In this document: one piece after another, positions 34,701 to 42,428 of the stretch
How the letters are laid out: each line of letters opens with the position of its first letter
Numbering within the stretch: the first letter of the stretch is position 1
DNA from: an uncultured Treponema sp.
GTDB taxonomy: Bacteria; Spirochaetota; Spirochaetia; Treponematales; Treponemataceae
Length of the DNA: 43,412 bases
Assembly (NCBI GenBank): GCA_946540605.1
Contig: CAMNIU010000251.1
Location: 1 to 43,412 of the forward strand
Reading direction: 5' to 3'
Translations under genes and position numbers: made by a program
The notes under the pieces: model-generated
Told to the model about the DNA's origin: nothing
Database searches by the model: none
Seen by the model: the letters and a program-made list of their open reading frames with translations, nothing else

Positions 34701-35164
34701 ATTTATTCAATGGTTGTGCAGCACTTGAAGAAGTTACTGTTCCATTCCTAGGTTTGAAAGCAACTACAAAAAGTTATAGTTCAGATACTTTGTTTGGCAC
34801 TTTTTTTGGTACAGTTGTTGACAATAATGCAACAGCTTTTACTTCTGTTAAACAAAGCTCTTCTGTATATCAAATACCAAAATCACTTACAAAAGTAACT
34901 ATAATCGGCAACATGCTCTTCTACAGATCATTCCAGAATTGTGAAATGCTTTCGGAAATTATAATCGGCGATGGTGTAACAGAAATTCACCAAGAAGTTT
35001 TCTCTGGTTGTTCCAATCTTAATAATATTACATTTATTGATACGACAAGTAATTGGCTCAAAGACAATGAAAACATCGGCCCCATGTCTGCAACAGATAC
35101 AAATGCAAACGCAACTTTATTATGTAGCAACGCAAACTCGATTTTCACAAAAGAAAGCAATTAG
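31793..35164 (+). CDS. BspA-like leucine-rich-repeat surface lipoprotein
   Basis: 1123 aa. The signal peptide ends in the lipobox AFNGC (C22). An N-terminal domain of about 200 aa (ARTVLP, GNGSLKVSLKY, VAKGSYILRFYLYQN, VRIAPGCATTGAEEI) is homologous to that of the preceding protein. A Listeria-Bacteroides (Flg_new) repeat (about 243-316) ends in FAGWYDNAELTG and TYYAKW. About 26 BspA-type LRR units of 23 aa (about 364-1090) follow the pattern LTSIxIPNSVTSIGxxAFxGCS, interrupted by longer variant units near NTLLNSIAP, NGLLTSFAP and PFLGLKATT. TpLRR/BspA proteins bind host proteins or other bacteria. The ribosome-binding site is AAGGAG. Confidence 0.92.
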   Translation: MKIKNLMFIFSTLLLATAFNGCSNNNEDVTLNYEDRAYITVNISNETARTVLPTALSRDELSYVLKGRKASESAMTQLDSWANYSALQNMSKIELSVADWYFTLEASKGDTVVLTSTISKSISYGNNSLSFTLNEVSTGNGSLKVSLKYPANGIAKVTAGLFDLNGTAITGYTAQNLTATTTNGKSTVTYNKTSVAKGSYILRFYLYQNASDSTYTNTYSVIVRIAPGCATTGAEEIEKLNTVYSITYELNEGNWDDDIYIPLSYTNYTTITLPVTLSKEGAVFAGWYDNAELTGQKVTEIPLGTDGNKTYYAKWITELTCTAAEFYSAFKGYNDGTVTVKITDTNPSMSYIRTALDSTGVKVNLDLSECTSLTSIPGRTFANCENLAGITLPSSVTSIADSAFMNNKIITSVVIPNSVLSIGKQAFSGCSALTTINLGTGVRTLGYGAFENCTSLTSIEVPDSITSLGEHAFSGCSKLESVELGENVTTINSYCFSGCSKLTSVTMSDNVAVISSNAFSDCKKLATLTLSAALENIGKNAFANCDELSELIIPETVVSIDNNAFENCKKLTTLVVPNNVTSIGSSVFKGCKNIAITINNTLLNSIAPAEDSTSKENTLLAGCKNYTITVTGGTTTLAAYCFYNCTELKSITFPSNLKEIGAYCFYNCTGLSDLTLPSGLTTVGNYAFAKCDGFTTISLPNTVTSIGKHVFSACSNLQDLTLSNTLQSIGTYAFEKCIKLPRIVIPDSVTTIGEYAFKETSNIEITIKNGLLTSFAPTSISSSFTNYLFKDCLNYSIILSSASTTISDYAFAYCSSLKSITIPETVLSIGEYAFYKCSSLEGVAVPSSVTSVGKSAFYGCSSAKEITLPNDIEVINTHTFYDCSSLESIQIPANTTIIENYAFAKCYALETIEIPNQVSSIGYFAFSDCSELTNITLGIRVESIGQCAFKNCSRLTSIVIPNNVTSIGTNLFNGCAALEEVTVPFLGLKATTKSYSSDTLFGTFFGTVVDNNATAFTSVKQSSSVYQIPKSLTKVTIIGNMLFYRSFQNCEMLSEIIIGDGVTEIHQEVFSGCSNLNNITFIDTTSNWLKDNENIGPMSATDTNANATLLCSNANSIFTKESN

Positions 35165-35209
35165 TCTGAAAAAAAACAACAGAGAGAGTAATTTAAACAG
35201 TGAGAAAGA

Positions 35210-36013
35210 ATGAAAATGCAAATCATTACAGTACAAGGTAAGAGTAATTCAGGAAAAACGACACTAATAAGAAATATTTTTCTAAAATTGATAAAAAATG
35301 GGGCAGGAATTGTTTTCTTTGAAAATAGAGGTGAAAGTAAACAAGATTTTCTTGCTGTTATAATATGGAAATCTCGAACTATTGCATTTTGCAGTGCTGG
35401 TGACATTGATACTCCAGATTGGAATATCGTTGAAGAAGGATTGAAACTTTCCGAAAAATATAATGCTAATATTTTGATAAATGCATTATCCATCGACCAG
35501 GGACTAACAATCGATGGATATAAAAACTTATTAAAAACACATTATAACATTATAAATTTCCAAGAAGATGTTTTTACAATAGAATCTTCAAAAAGACAAA
35601 AAAGAATAAATTGCAAAAGAATTTTAAAATCCATCAAACAAGCTTTGCCATGCTTCTATTTAGACGTTTCTTCTATCAAGAGTAATAAATATAAAAAAGA
35701 AAAAAGAAGAAAGTATAATTTTACATTCTATACATTACTAGTTATCCTGATAACGATATTAGCAAATGCAGTTCTAACTTTCTATTCTAAAAATGATTTA
35801 TCATTCCTTATTTTTAGCGGTATTACAATAATATGCTTAAATGTTGCAATTATAACTTCTTTCTTCAAGCAAAAGAAAAAAACAAAATACAAAGCAAAAC
35901 TTTTATCAAAAGATCTTTATAATACAGAAGATATTCTTATACAAAATGGAACATCATCTAAGGATATAGCATATGTTCATAAAGCTACAGCAAATGCAAT
36001 GGCGGATATTTGA
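35210..36013 (+). CDS. P-loop NTPase with two C-terminal TM helices, unknown function
   Basis: 267 aa. A Walker A motif GKSNSGKT (10-17) follows an opening beta strand (MQIITVQ). No convincing Walker B is seen; NANILINALSID is a possible one. Residues about 125-170 are very basic. Two TM helices lie at about 171-193 and 198-220, followed by a cytoplasmic tail. Starts at 35210 or at the ATG at 35216 are both possible, and the ribosome-binding site (GAGAAAG) is weak. It is 45 nt behind the BspA-like gene and abuts the next membrane-protein gene. I do not recognise a family. Confidence 0.7.
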   Translation: MKMQIITVQGKSNSGKTTLIRNIFLKLIKNGAGIVFFENRGESKQDFLAVIIWKSRTIAFCSAGDIDTPDWNIVEEGLKLSEKYNANILINALSIDQGLTIDGYKNLLKTHYNIINFQEDVFTIESSKRQKRINCKRILKSIKQALPCFYLDVSSIKSNKYKKEKRRKYNFTFYTLLVILITILANAVLTFYSKNDLSFLIFSGITIICLNVAIITSFFKQKKKTKYKAKLLSKDLYNTEDILIQNGTSSKDIAYVHKATANAMADI

Positions 36014-36015
36014 TT

Positions 36016-36612
36016 ATGGAGACCCCAAAAGTGTTCACTGTAATAATTGCACCATTACTTCAGATTATTCTTGCCTTTGTAGCCTGTATTTTTGCTTGGT
36101 ATATTCCTAATAAACTTAGTTGGGAACAGCGTTACTCCCAACTTCTATCTGACTATCGCGGATATGATTTTGGAGCGGCAGTGATGGGAATTACCATGTT
36201 TTTTAAGAGGTCTTGCGACAATGATATAAACAAGATCGAAGAAAAATATAGAGAAATCTTTCAATCGCAGTTTAAGAATCAATGGAATCCAGATAAAGAT
36301 AATTATAAACCAAAAGTCTCCAACGACCAGAATCTTCATTTTCAGCGACGCTTGCTTACACAGTTTTACTGGGATTTAGACCAATGTGCAACTTCTCATT
36401 ACATCAGTAAAAAGCGTATTCAAAAAGACTTTACTTCAAAAGAGGCAAATCTTCTGAAAATCCTTTATTATATGAATGAAGCAAGCCAAGCTGAAGGAAT
36501 TTATATGGACATAACAACTGTTGACCGGCTGACTCCAAATCCGCAGAGCATAAACAAATACATCAAGCATATTTACAATATCTTAAAAGATTCAAAACCG
36601 TATGTAAGATAA
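36016..36612 (+). CDS. Small membrane protein of unknown function
   Basis: About 198 aa from the ATG at 36016 (METPKV). A TTG start at 36010 overlapping the previous stop is also possible. There is one N-terminal TM helix (about 8-30), then a soluble helical domain with KLSWEQRYSQLLSDYRGYDFG and LHFQRRLLTQFYWDLDQCA. It starts 2 nt behind the P-loop gene, so they are probably a functional pair. No family is recognised. Base composition is A+T-rich like the rest of the accessory segment. Confidence 0.68.
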   Translation: METPKVFTVIIAPLLQIILAFVACIFAWYIPNKLSWEQRYSQLLSDYRGYDFGAAVMGITMFFKRSCDNDINKIEEKYREIFQSQFKNQWNPDKDNYKPKVSNDQNLHFQRRLLTQFYWDLDQCATSHYISKKRIQKDFTSKEANLLKILYYMNEASQAEGIYMDITTVDRLTPNPQSINKYIKHIYNILKDSKPYVR

Positions 36613-36670
36613 TTTCATTCACTAAACATTTTTTTTGGAAAACTACAATACACATAATTGTAAAATTCGC

Positions 36671-36706
36671 TCCATAGTAGTATTCTAGAGTTGCCCAAAA
36701 CGGGCA
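36671..36706 (+). promoter_or_regulatory. Promoter candidate and 5' hairpin of pta
   Basis: TTGTAA directly before position 36665, a 17-bp spacer and TATTCT (about 36681-36686) resemble a promoter. The expected transcript begins close to a 5-bp hairpin, TGCCC (36692-36696) and GGGCA (36702-36706), which could protect the mRNA 5' end. A clear GAGG precedes the ATG. The rest of 36613-36734 shows nothing else. Confidence 0.4.
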
Positions 36707-36734
36707 GTAACACTTCATTAAAATAGAGGAAAAT

Positions 36735-37766
36735 ATGAATTTTGTAGAAGACTTACTAAAAAAAGCTAAGGCTGCAAACAAAACTATCGTTCTTTGCGAA
36801 GGTGAAGACAAGCGCGTTGTAGAAGCAGCTTCTAAAATCGTAAAAGATGGAATCGCCAAAATTATTTTGATTGGAAGCGACGAAGATATTAAGGCAAGCG
36901 GAAGCAATGCTGACCTTTCTGGAGTTACAATTGTTGACCCAGCTAAAGATGCAAATGCAGACAAATATGCAGAGCTCCTTTTCAAGGCTCGCGAAGGAAA
37001 AATCAACAAGAAGACCGGCGCTCCAGAATATGCTGATGTAGCCGCTGCTAAAGCTGCAATTCTTAAAGACCACACAATGTACGGTGCTCTTATTCTTAAA
37101 GCTGGAGATGCAGATGGTTTCGTTTCTGGTGCATGTCACTCAACAGCAAATACTTTGCGCCCAGGACTTCAGGTTATTAAGACTGCACCTGGCTTCAAGA
37201 CAGTTTCAAGCTGCTTCATTATGGTTGCTCCAGAAGGTGGAAACAAGTACGTTCCAGAAGGAGTTGCAGTATTCGGTGACTGCGCTATCAACATTGAACC
37301 TACAGCAGAAGAACTTGCAGACATCGCAGTTGCATCTGCTGACACAGCAAAGAAGATTGCAGGTATTGAACCACGAATTGCAATGCTTTCATTCTCTACA
37401 AAGGGTTCTGGAAACGACGCTAAGTTCTACGACACAGTAACAAAGGTTCAGAAGGCTACAGAACTTGCTAAGGCTGCAGCTCCAGACCTCGCACTCGACG
37501 GAGAATTCCAGTTCGACGCAGCAGTTGCTCCAGAAGTTGGTGAACTCAAGGCTCCAGGAAGCAAGGTTGCTGGTCACGCTAACACATTCATCTTCCCTAA
37601 CATCAACGCTGGTAACATTGGTTACAAGATCTGCCAGCGCATGGGTGGCTGGATGGCTATTGGTCCTGTTTGCCAGGGCTTTGCAAAGCCTCTCAACGAC
37701 CTCAGCCGCGGATGTAATGTAGACGACATCGTTGCTACAGTTGCAGTTACAGCTCTTCAGGCATAA
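36735..37766 (+). CDS. pta: Phosphate acetyltransferase
   Basis: 343 aa, the short single-domain form. It converts acetyl-CoA and phosphate to acetyl phosphate in acetate fermentation. Recognisable blocks are IVLCEGEDKRVVEAA, GFVSGACHSTANTLRPGLQVI, CAINIEPTAEELADIA, MLSFSTKGS and FIFPNINAGNIGYKICQR. Codon use is strongly biased to a few codons (AAG, GCT/GCA, TTC), as expected for a highly expressed enzyme, and contrasts sharply with the A+T-rich genes upstream. ackA is not adjacent in this window. Confidence 0.95.
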   Translation: MNFVEDLLKKAKAANKTIVLCEGEDKRVVEAASKIVKDGIAKIILIGSDEDIKASGSNADLSGVTIVDPAKDANADKYAELLFKAREGKINKKTGAPEYADVAAAKAAILKDHTMYGALILKAGDADGFVSGACHSTANTLRPGLQVIKTAPGFKTVSSCFIMVAPEGGNKYVPEGVAVFGDCAINIEPTAEELADIAVASADTAKKIAGIEPRIAMLSFSTKGSGNDAKFYDTVTKVQKATELAKAAAPDLALDGEFQFDAAVAPEVGELKAPGSKVAGHANTFIFPNINAGNIGYKICQRMGGWMAIGPVCQGFAKPLNDLSRGCNVDDIVATVAVTALQA

Positions 37767-37841
37767 GTTAGACCCCCGGGTCAAGTCCCGCGATGTTTGC
37801 GGAGCAAACTCGGTCAAGGATGACATTATTATAACATTGGC

Positions 37842-37871
37842 ATTCCCCGGCAGGACCGGGGAATCTTTTTT
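37842..37871 (+). terminator. Rho-independent terminator after pta
   Basis: ATTCCCCGG (37842-37850), loop CAGGA, then CCGGGGAAT (37856-37864) is a perfect 9-bp stem followed by C and six T. Between the stop and this stem, 37767-37830 holds a degenerate repeat with a GTTTGC/GCAAAC hairpin, ending in GGATGACA like the elements at 19464 and 19805. Confidence 0.9.
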
Positions 37872-37903
37872 AACCATATCTTCAATTTTACTAAAGTTTT
37901 TAA

Positions 37904-37932
37904 TTGACACTTAATCCATCTTTACTTATACT
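37904..37932 (+). promoter_or_regulatory. Strong promoter of the unknown 178-aa gene
   Basis: A perfect TTGACA (37904-37909), a 17-bp spacer and TATACT (37927-37932). Transcription should begin near 37939. Confidence 0.8.
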
Positions 37933-37955
37933 TAAAATTGTTAGGTATACTAAAG

Positions 37956-38489
37956 ATGGATTCTTTTTATGTAATAAAAAAGTTACTGCCTGCATTCTCG
38001 CAGTATTACACTATTAAAGAAGTTGATATTACCCCACCCTTCTGCGCCGAAGCAGAATTTCGCTCTCACAACGAACAGTATTTCCTTGTCCGCTCAGCGC
38101 ATATTGCAGATATAGATTCCAACGAGTTTGTTTATTTTGCCGCTGTTGATGAACTAAACGAAGCCAAACTGAATGAACTTACAACCACAGCCTGGGAGCG
38201 CGGACTAGCCAGAGTTCACCCTCACGAAGGCCATCGTAATTCTGACGTTACATTAATCGTTATGGCCCGTCACATTACCTCCGACACAAAAATCAAAATC
38301 AAAAAAACTAAGCTTTATAAATCATATAAATTCAGCTTTCACGGCTGGAGCAATTTCAAACTTGTGGCTGCGGATTTAGAAGAATTCGAAAAATCACCCG
38401 ACAACCCGAAAAAATCTGCAGTCATCTCCAACCGACACGGCAAAGATTTTACAAAGCTTATTATTAAGAATTTAAAAAATCAGTTTTGA
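37956..38489 (+). CDS. Conserved-looking protein of unknown function
   Basis: About 177 aa from the ATG at 37956 (MDSFYV). A TTG at 37938, 5 nt behind the -10 box, is an alternative start. No signal peptide or TM helix is present. It has a central alpha/beta segment (AHIADIDSNEFVYFAAVDEL, ending in VTLIVMARHI) and a basic C-terminal half (KIKIKKTKLYKSYKFSFHGW, KDFTKLIIKNLK) that could bind nucleic acid or a membrane surface. I recognise no family. It lies between pta and cstA and has its own promoter. Confidence 0.75.
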   Translation: MDSFYVIKKLLPAFSQYYTIKEVDITPPFCAEAEFRSHNEQYFLVRSAHIADIDSNEFVYFAAVDELNEAKLNELTTTAWERGLARVHPHEGHRNSDVTLIVMARHITSDTKIKIKKTKLYKSYKFSFHGWSNFKLVAADLEEFEKSPDNPKKSAVISNRHGKDFTKLIIKNLKNQF

Positions 38490-38536
38490 TTTTTTTAAAT
38501 AAAAAAACTTACACGGATTTACGAGGAGGTAAATTC

Positions 38537-40252
38537 ATGACAGCATTATTAATTATTATTGCTGCAATCGTTTTGCTTTTAGCCGGCTATATCTGTTATG
38601 GCTCATGGCTTGCAAAACAGTGGGGAATCGACCCTACAAGAAAAACACCGGCTAATGAAAAAACTGACGGTGTAGACTATGTTCCGGCAAAGCCTGCCGT
38701 TTTGATGGGACATCATTTCTCATCTATCGCAGGTGCAGGTCCAATCAATGGCCCAATTCAGGCTGCTGTTTTTGGATGGGTTCCAGTATTCCTTTGGTGT
38801 GTTGTCGGAGGTATTTTCTTCGGCGGTCTTCAGGACTTTGGCTCTCTCTTCGCTTCAATCCGCCACGACGGAAAATCAGTTGGAGAAATCATTAAGGACT
38901 CTATGGGTTCTAAAGCAAAGAAGCTCTTTATTATCTTTGCACTTCTCGTATTGATTCTCGTAATTGCATCCTTTGTAAACGTAGTTGCAGGAACTTTCTT
39001 TACAGCTGCTGATGCTGCAAAAACTTTTGGTTTCGTAACAAACCCAACTGGTGCACAGTCTACAGCTATGATTTCTCTGCTTTTCATTGTACTTGCAATT
39101 GTATACGGAATCCTCACAAACAAGTGTGGTCTTAAGACTCTTCCAGCAACCATCATCGGAATTGCAGGAATCATTCTTATTACAGTTCTTGGTTTGAATG
39201 TTGGTTTTGCAATGACTCGTACAGCATGGATTGTATTCATTGGTCTTTACATTGCAATCGCATCTTTGGTTCCAGTATGGATTCTTCTTCAGCCACGTGA
39301 TTATCTTTCATCATTCCTTTTGTATGCAATGATGATTCTTGCTCTCCTTGGAATCGTAAGTTCTGCATTCACAGGAAGTGCAACATTCACAATTCCTGCA
39401 TTCACAGGATGGAAAACAAGCATTGGAACAATGTTCCCAGCCCTCTTCATCACAGTTGCCTGCGGTGCATGTTCAGGTTTCCACTCATTGATTTCTACAG
39501 GTACATCTTCTAAACAGCTCGATAATGAAAAGAACGCAAAAGCTATCGGTTATGGTTCAATGCTTATTGAATCTGCACTCGGTATTATTTCTTTGATTGC
39601 TGTTGGTATGGTATTTGATAAATACAAGAACGGTGGATTCGGTTCTCCATCTGCAGCATTTGGTGCAGGTATTGCAGTTCTCTTTGGAAAAGAAGGTACA
39701 AGCGTATACAATACAATCTTTGCTTTGCTCACTCTTGCAGTTTCAGTATTCGCTCTTACATCTCTTGATACAGGTACTCGTTTGAGTCGCTTTATGTTCT
39801 CTGAACTCTTCCTTAAAGAAGACGAAGCAACATGGAAGGATGCAAAAGGGATCCGCAAACTTCTTGCTAACCCATTGTTCGGTACAGGAATTATGGTTCT
39901 TATTGGTTGTATTCTTGGTGGACTTAAACTCAGCGCAATCTGGGGATTGTTCGGTGCTGCTAACCAGCTCCTTGCAGGTATTGCTTTGATGGCAGTTGCA
40001 GCTTGGCTTGGAAATGCAGGAAAGAACAACAAGATGTTCTTCATTCCAATGATTTTCATGCTTGCAGCAACTCTTACTTCACTTGTACTTACAATCATAA
40101 ACAAGCTTAAGCCAATGTTCGCAGGTGCACAGGGTGCATTCTTCTGGGGCAACTGGTTCCAGCTGTTGTTTGCTCTTGCAATGACTGTACTCGCAGTAAT
40201 TCTTGTTATTGAGGGTGTTCAGACATTCGCTAAGCAGGCTAAACGCGCTTAA
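38537..40252 (+). CDS. cstA: CstA-family carrier (peptide/pyruvate transporter)
   Basis: 571 aa, the short form of the carbon starvation protein family, with about 15-16 TM helices. Family motifs include VPAKPAVLMGHHFSSIAGAG, PINGPIQAAVFGW and ACGACSGFHSLISTGTSSKQ. Members take up peptides or pyruvate. The ATG at 38537 is set by GAGGAGGT 7 nt upstream; the longer reading from 38486 would overlap the previous gene. The 3' end overlaps the convergent phosphatase gene by 14 nt. Confidence 0.93.
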   Translation: MTALLIIIAAIVLLLAGYICYGSWLAKQWGIDPTRKTPANEKTDGVDYVPAKPAVLMGHHFSSIAGAGPINGPIQAAVFGWVPVFLWCVVGGIFFGGLQDFGSLFASIRHDGKSVGEIIKDSMGSKAKKLFIIFALLVLILVIASFVNVVAGTFFTAADAAKTFGFVTNPTGAQSTAMISLLFIVLAIVYGILTNKCGLKTLPATIIGIAGIILITVLGLNVGFAMTRTAWIVFIGLYIAIASLVPVWILLQPRDYLSSFLLYAMMILALLGIVSSAFTGSATFTIPAFTGWKTSIGTMFPALFITVACGACSGFHSLISTGTSSKQLDNEKNAKAIGYGSMLIESALGIISLIAVGMVFDKYKNGGFGSPSAAFGAGIAVLFGKEGTSVYNTIFALLTLAVSVFALTSLDTGTRLSRFMFSELFLKEDEATWKDAKGIRKLLANPLFGTGIMVLIGCILGGLKLSAIWGLFGAANQLLAGIALMAVAAWLGNAGKNNKMFFIPMIFMLAATLTSLVLTIINKLKPMFAGAQGAFFWGNWFQLLFALAMTVLAVILVIEGVQTFAKQAKRA

Positions 40253-42341
40253 GAATAATTACAGACACGTCGTCAGTGCGCGGCGTGTCTTTTATAAAGT
40301 CAGAAAGTCTTTCCATTAATCTTTTAGCGATTTCTTCTGCACTGCAATCTTTATTCTTTTCGATAATCTGTTTTATCGGATCAATTCCAAAATCAAGTTT
40401 TTCTTTATTTGGCATTTCCGTAATTCCATCTGTATAGAGGAACAATATATCGCCTTTTTTCATCGTAAAAGACATATCAGAATAATCAACACCAAAACCA
40501 CTCAAACCTACAGGGCCTGTATATGGCATATCTGCCGTAGGAAGCATTTCTTCAACACAACCTTCATCTACGCTGTAAAAAAGAGGATATGGGTGACCGG
40601 CATTTGTCATGGTAACAGTACAGGTTCCATCATCATTTTCTTTTGTGCTTAAAAGAATACCTGTTAGATAATTTTCAATTTCACCTTTTGATTCAATAAA
40701 GCGATAATTAATTCGTTTCAGAATGGCAGCTACACTTTCTTCTGTTCCTAAGGCTTCATTATAAGTCTGCTGAATAATATTTTCGGCAAGCATAGTAACA
40801 AGACTTGCTGCGACACCATGCCCCGAAGCATCAAAGAGAGAAACGCCATTTAAGTTTTCTCCATCATGATAGAAATTAAAAAGATCACCCGAAACCAGAG
40901 AGAGCGGTTCATAACGTACGGCAAAATCCCAGTTTTTAAGAGAAATTTCAGGTGCATGGAAAAACTTATTCTGAACAATTGCGGCCATTCGCATATCTTT
41001 AAGAGACATTTCACGGTCGTGTTCAAGACTTTCTTTTGCATTCAAAAGACGCTTTGTCTGACTCTTTATTTCCTCTTCAAGTCCCTGATTCAAATAATCA
41101 AGTCGTCCAGACATCTGACTGTAATCAACACAGAAATAAACAAAGATGATAAGAATTACACCTGTCAAACCGAAAATCGAAATGAACGGCATCTTTATAT
41201 TTCGGAATGCACCCTTAATAATTACATCTATGCTCATTATAACAAGCAGGAATGAAACAGCATATAAAACAACTTTTGCCTTTTCTCGAATCTTCGGTTC
41301 TGCTTTTTTTGCGGCAATAGCAGCACAAACAATAGAATATAAAAATCCTACAATTGAAATTGGAATCAAAATAAGCGTTTTCTTTACAAGCCAGAGATAT
41401 GAAGGTGCAAGCATTGAACACGCAGCACTAATCAAAAATGAAAGATATTGTATCGCAATTTCATAAGCTTTCATTTTCTTCTCAATGAAAGAACAAATAA
41501 ACATTGAAAAAACAAATTCTATTGCAAAGAAACAGGTACACTTCGCAATTTTTACATACCATATAAAAGGCACACCACCATGAAAGCCTGCCCACGGCAA
41601 TTCTGTTATAAAGAAAATAGAAAAGAATATAGCCGTAAGAATATTTAAGAAAGCAAAGCGTCTTAAACTAGCCAATGGTTTATAAAGGAAATACAACATT
41701 AAGAAGAACGAAGCACAAAGAATCAGCATTCCTTCAAAGAACATATAAAAACGGCATCGCCAGAAGGTCATATTGTCAGAAGTTCGCCAGCAATCCTGTC
41801 TAAGACCTACAAATACTCCGTCTGTAATTGTTGCATGACCAAGACACTGTACCTTAATAAGAATTGTATTTTTACCTTCCTGATTCAAATATAATTCAGG
41901 AAAATCAAAAAGATGCGCAACATAACCAGCTTCCTGATTAATCGGGTCATCAGGAGTCTCGCCCATTACGCCATAATCATCAATATATTTACCATTTAGA
42001 TAAAGAACATCTGCATAATGAAGATAAGGAATAACCATTGAAAGATCATCATTTTTTAATTCAGGAATCAGTTCAAACTCGGCCTTGAGCCACACATATT
42101 TTCCATCTATGCCAACAAGATCCATAAGGTTTTTGTAGCCCATGTTGTCGAGATGCTCAAACTTAAGTTTTTCAGCATCTTCCGGCACACTGTTTGCACC
42201 TGTCAAAGACCAGTAAAACTCATCATCCAGATATATACGCGGAGAATCATTCTTTTTCCCACAGGAAGTCAGCAAAAAAAGAGAACAGATTAAAACGACA
42301 GAAAAGAAATGCCTGAGAGGCAAAAAAACACATTTTCGCAT
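40239..42341 (-). CDS. Lipoprotein-anchored 7TM receptor with SpoIIE/PP2C phosphatase output
   Basis: 700 aa. The signal peptide ends in the lipobox FLLTSC (C27). An extracytoplasmic beta-rich domain (about 35-185, ADVLYLNGKYIDDYG) resembles 7TMR-DISM sensors. Seven TM helices (about 200-405) and a coiled linker (about 410-450) precede a PP2C/SpoIIE domain (about 455-700) with VSGDLFNF, LFDASGHGVAASL, TNAGHPYPL, LYTDGITEMPN and DDVSVIIL. It probably dephosphorylates an anti-sigma antagonist in response to an external ligand. No partner anti-sigma gene is seen nearby. Confidence 0.92.
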   Translation of the reverse strand: MRKCVFLPLRHFFSVVLICSLFLLTSCGKKNDSPRIYLDDEFYWSLTGANSVPEDAEKLKFEHLDNMGYKNLMDLVGIDGKYVWLKAEFELIPELKNDDLSMVIPYLHYADVLYLNGKYIDDYGVMGETPDDPINQEAGYVAHLFDFPELYLNQEGKNTILIKVQCLGHATITDGVFVGLRQDCWRTSDNMTFWRCRFYMFFEGMLILCASFFLMLYFLYKPLASLRRFAFLNILTAIFFSIFFITELPWAGFHGGVPFIWYVKIAKCTCFFAIEFVFSMFICSFIEKKMKAYEIAIQYLSFLISAACSMLAPSYLWLVKKTLILIPISIVGFLYSIVCAAIAAKKAEPKIREKAKVVLYAVSFLLVIMSIDVIIKGAFRNIKMPFISIFGLTGVILIIFVYFCVDYSQMSGRLDYLNQGLEEEIKSQTKRLLNAKESLEHDREMSLKDMRMAAIVQNKFFHAPEISLKNWDFAVRYEPLSLVSGDLFNFYHDGENLNGVSLFDASGHGVAASLVTMLAENIIQQTYNEALGTEESVAAILKRINYRFIESKGEIENYLTGILLSTKENDDGTCTVTMTNAGHPYPLFYSVDEGCVEEMLPTADMPYTGPVGLSGFGVDYSDMSFTMKKGDILFLYTDGITEMPNKEKLDFGIDPIKQIIEKNKDCSAEEIAKRLMERLSDFIKDTPRTDDVSVIILKRV
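40263..40293 (+). terminator. Terminator of cstA inside the convergent phosphatase gene
   Basis: AGACACGTCG (40263-40272) pairs with CGGCGTGTCT (40281-40290), one wobble, loop of 8, followed by TTTT. It starts 11 nt after the cstA stop and lies within the last codons of the phosphatase gene on the other strand. Confidence 0.6.
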
Positions 42342-42384
42342 ATTATAACTTATAAAGTATAACAGAGAAAATGTGTTTTGACAA
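42325..42384 (-). promoter_or_regulatory. Promoter of the SpoIIE phosphatase gene with a 13-bp inverted repeat
   Basis: On the minus strand, TTGTCA (42384-42379), a 17-bp spacer and TATACT (42361-42356) precede a leader of about 8 nt without a Shine-Dalgarno sequence. AAAACACATTTTC (42325-42337) is a perfect inverse of GAAAATGTGTTTT (42367-42379). One arm lies in the promoter spacer and the other in codons 2-6. Confidence 0.65.
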
Positions 42385-42428
42385 AGAAAATAACGTTATA
42401 TTGTACCTGTCAGCTTTTTAGAATTGCT

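Noticed and set aside
36692-36706. Riboswitch upstream of pta
   Set aside because: Only a 5-bp hairpin is visible in a leader of about 40 nt, too short for a known riboswitch.
37956-38489. CstA-associated small regulator
   Set aside because: Adjacent to cstA but has its own strong promoter, and no motif links it to transport.
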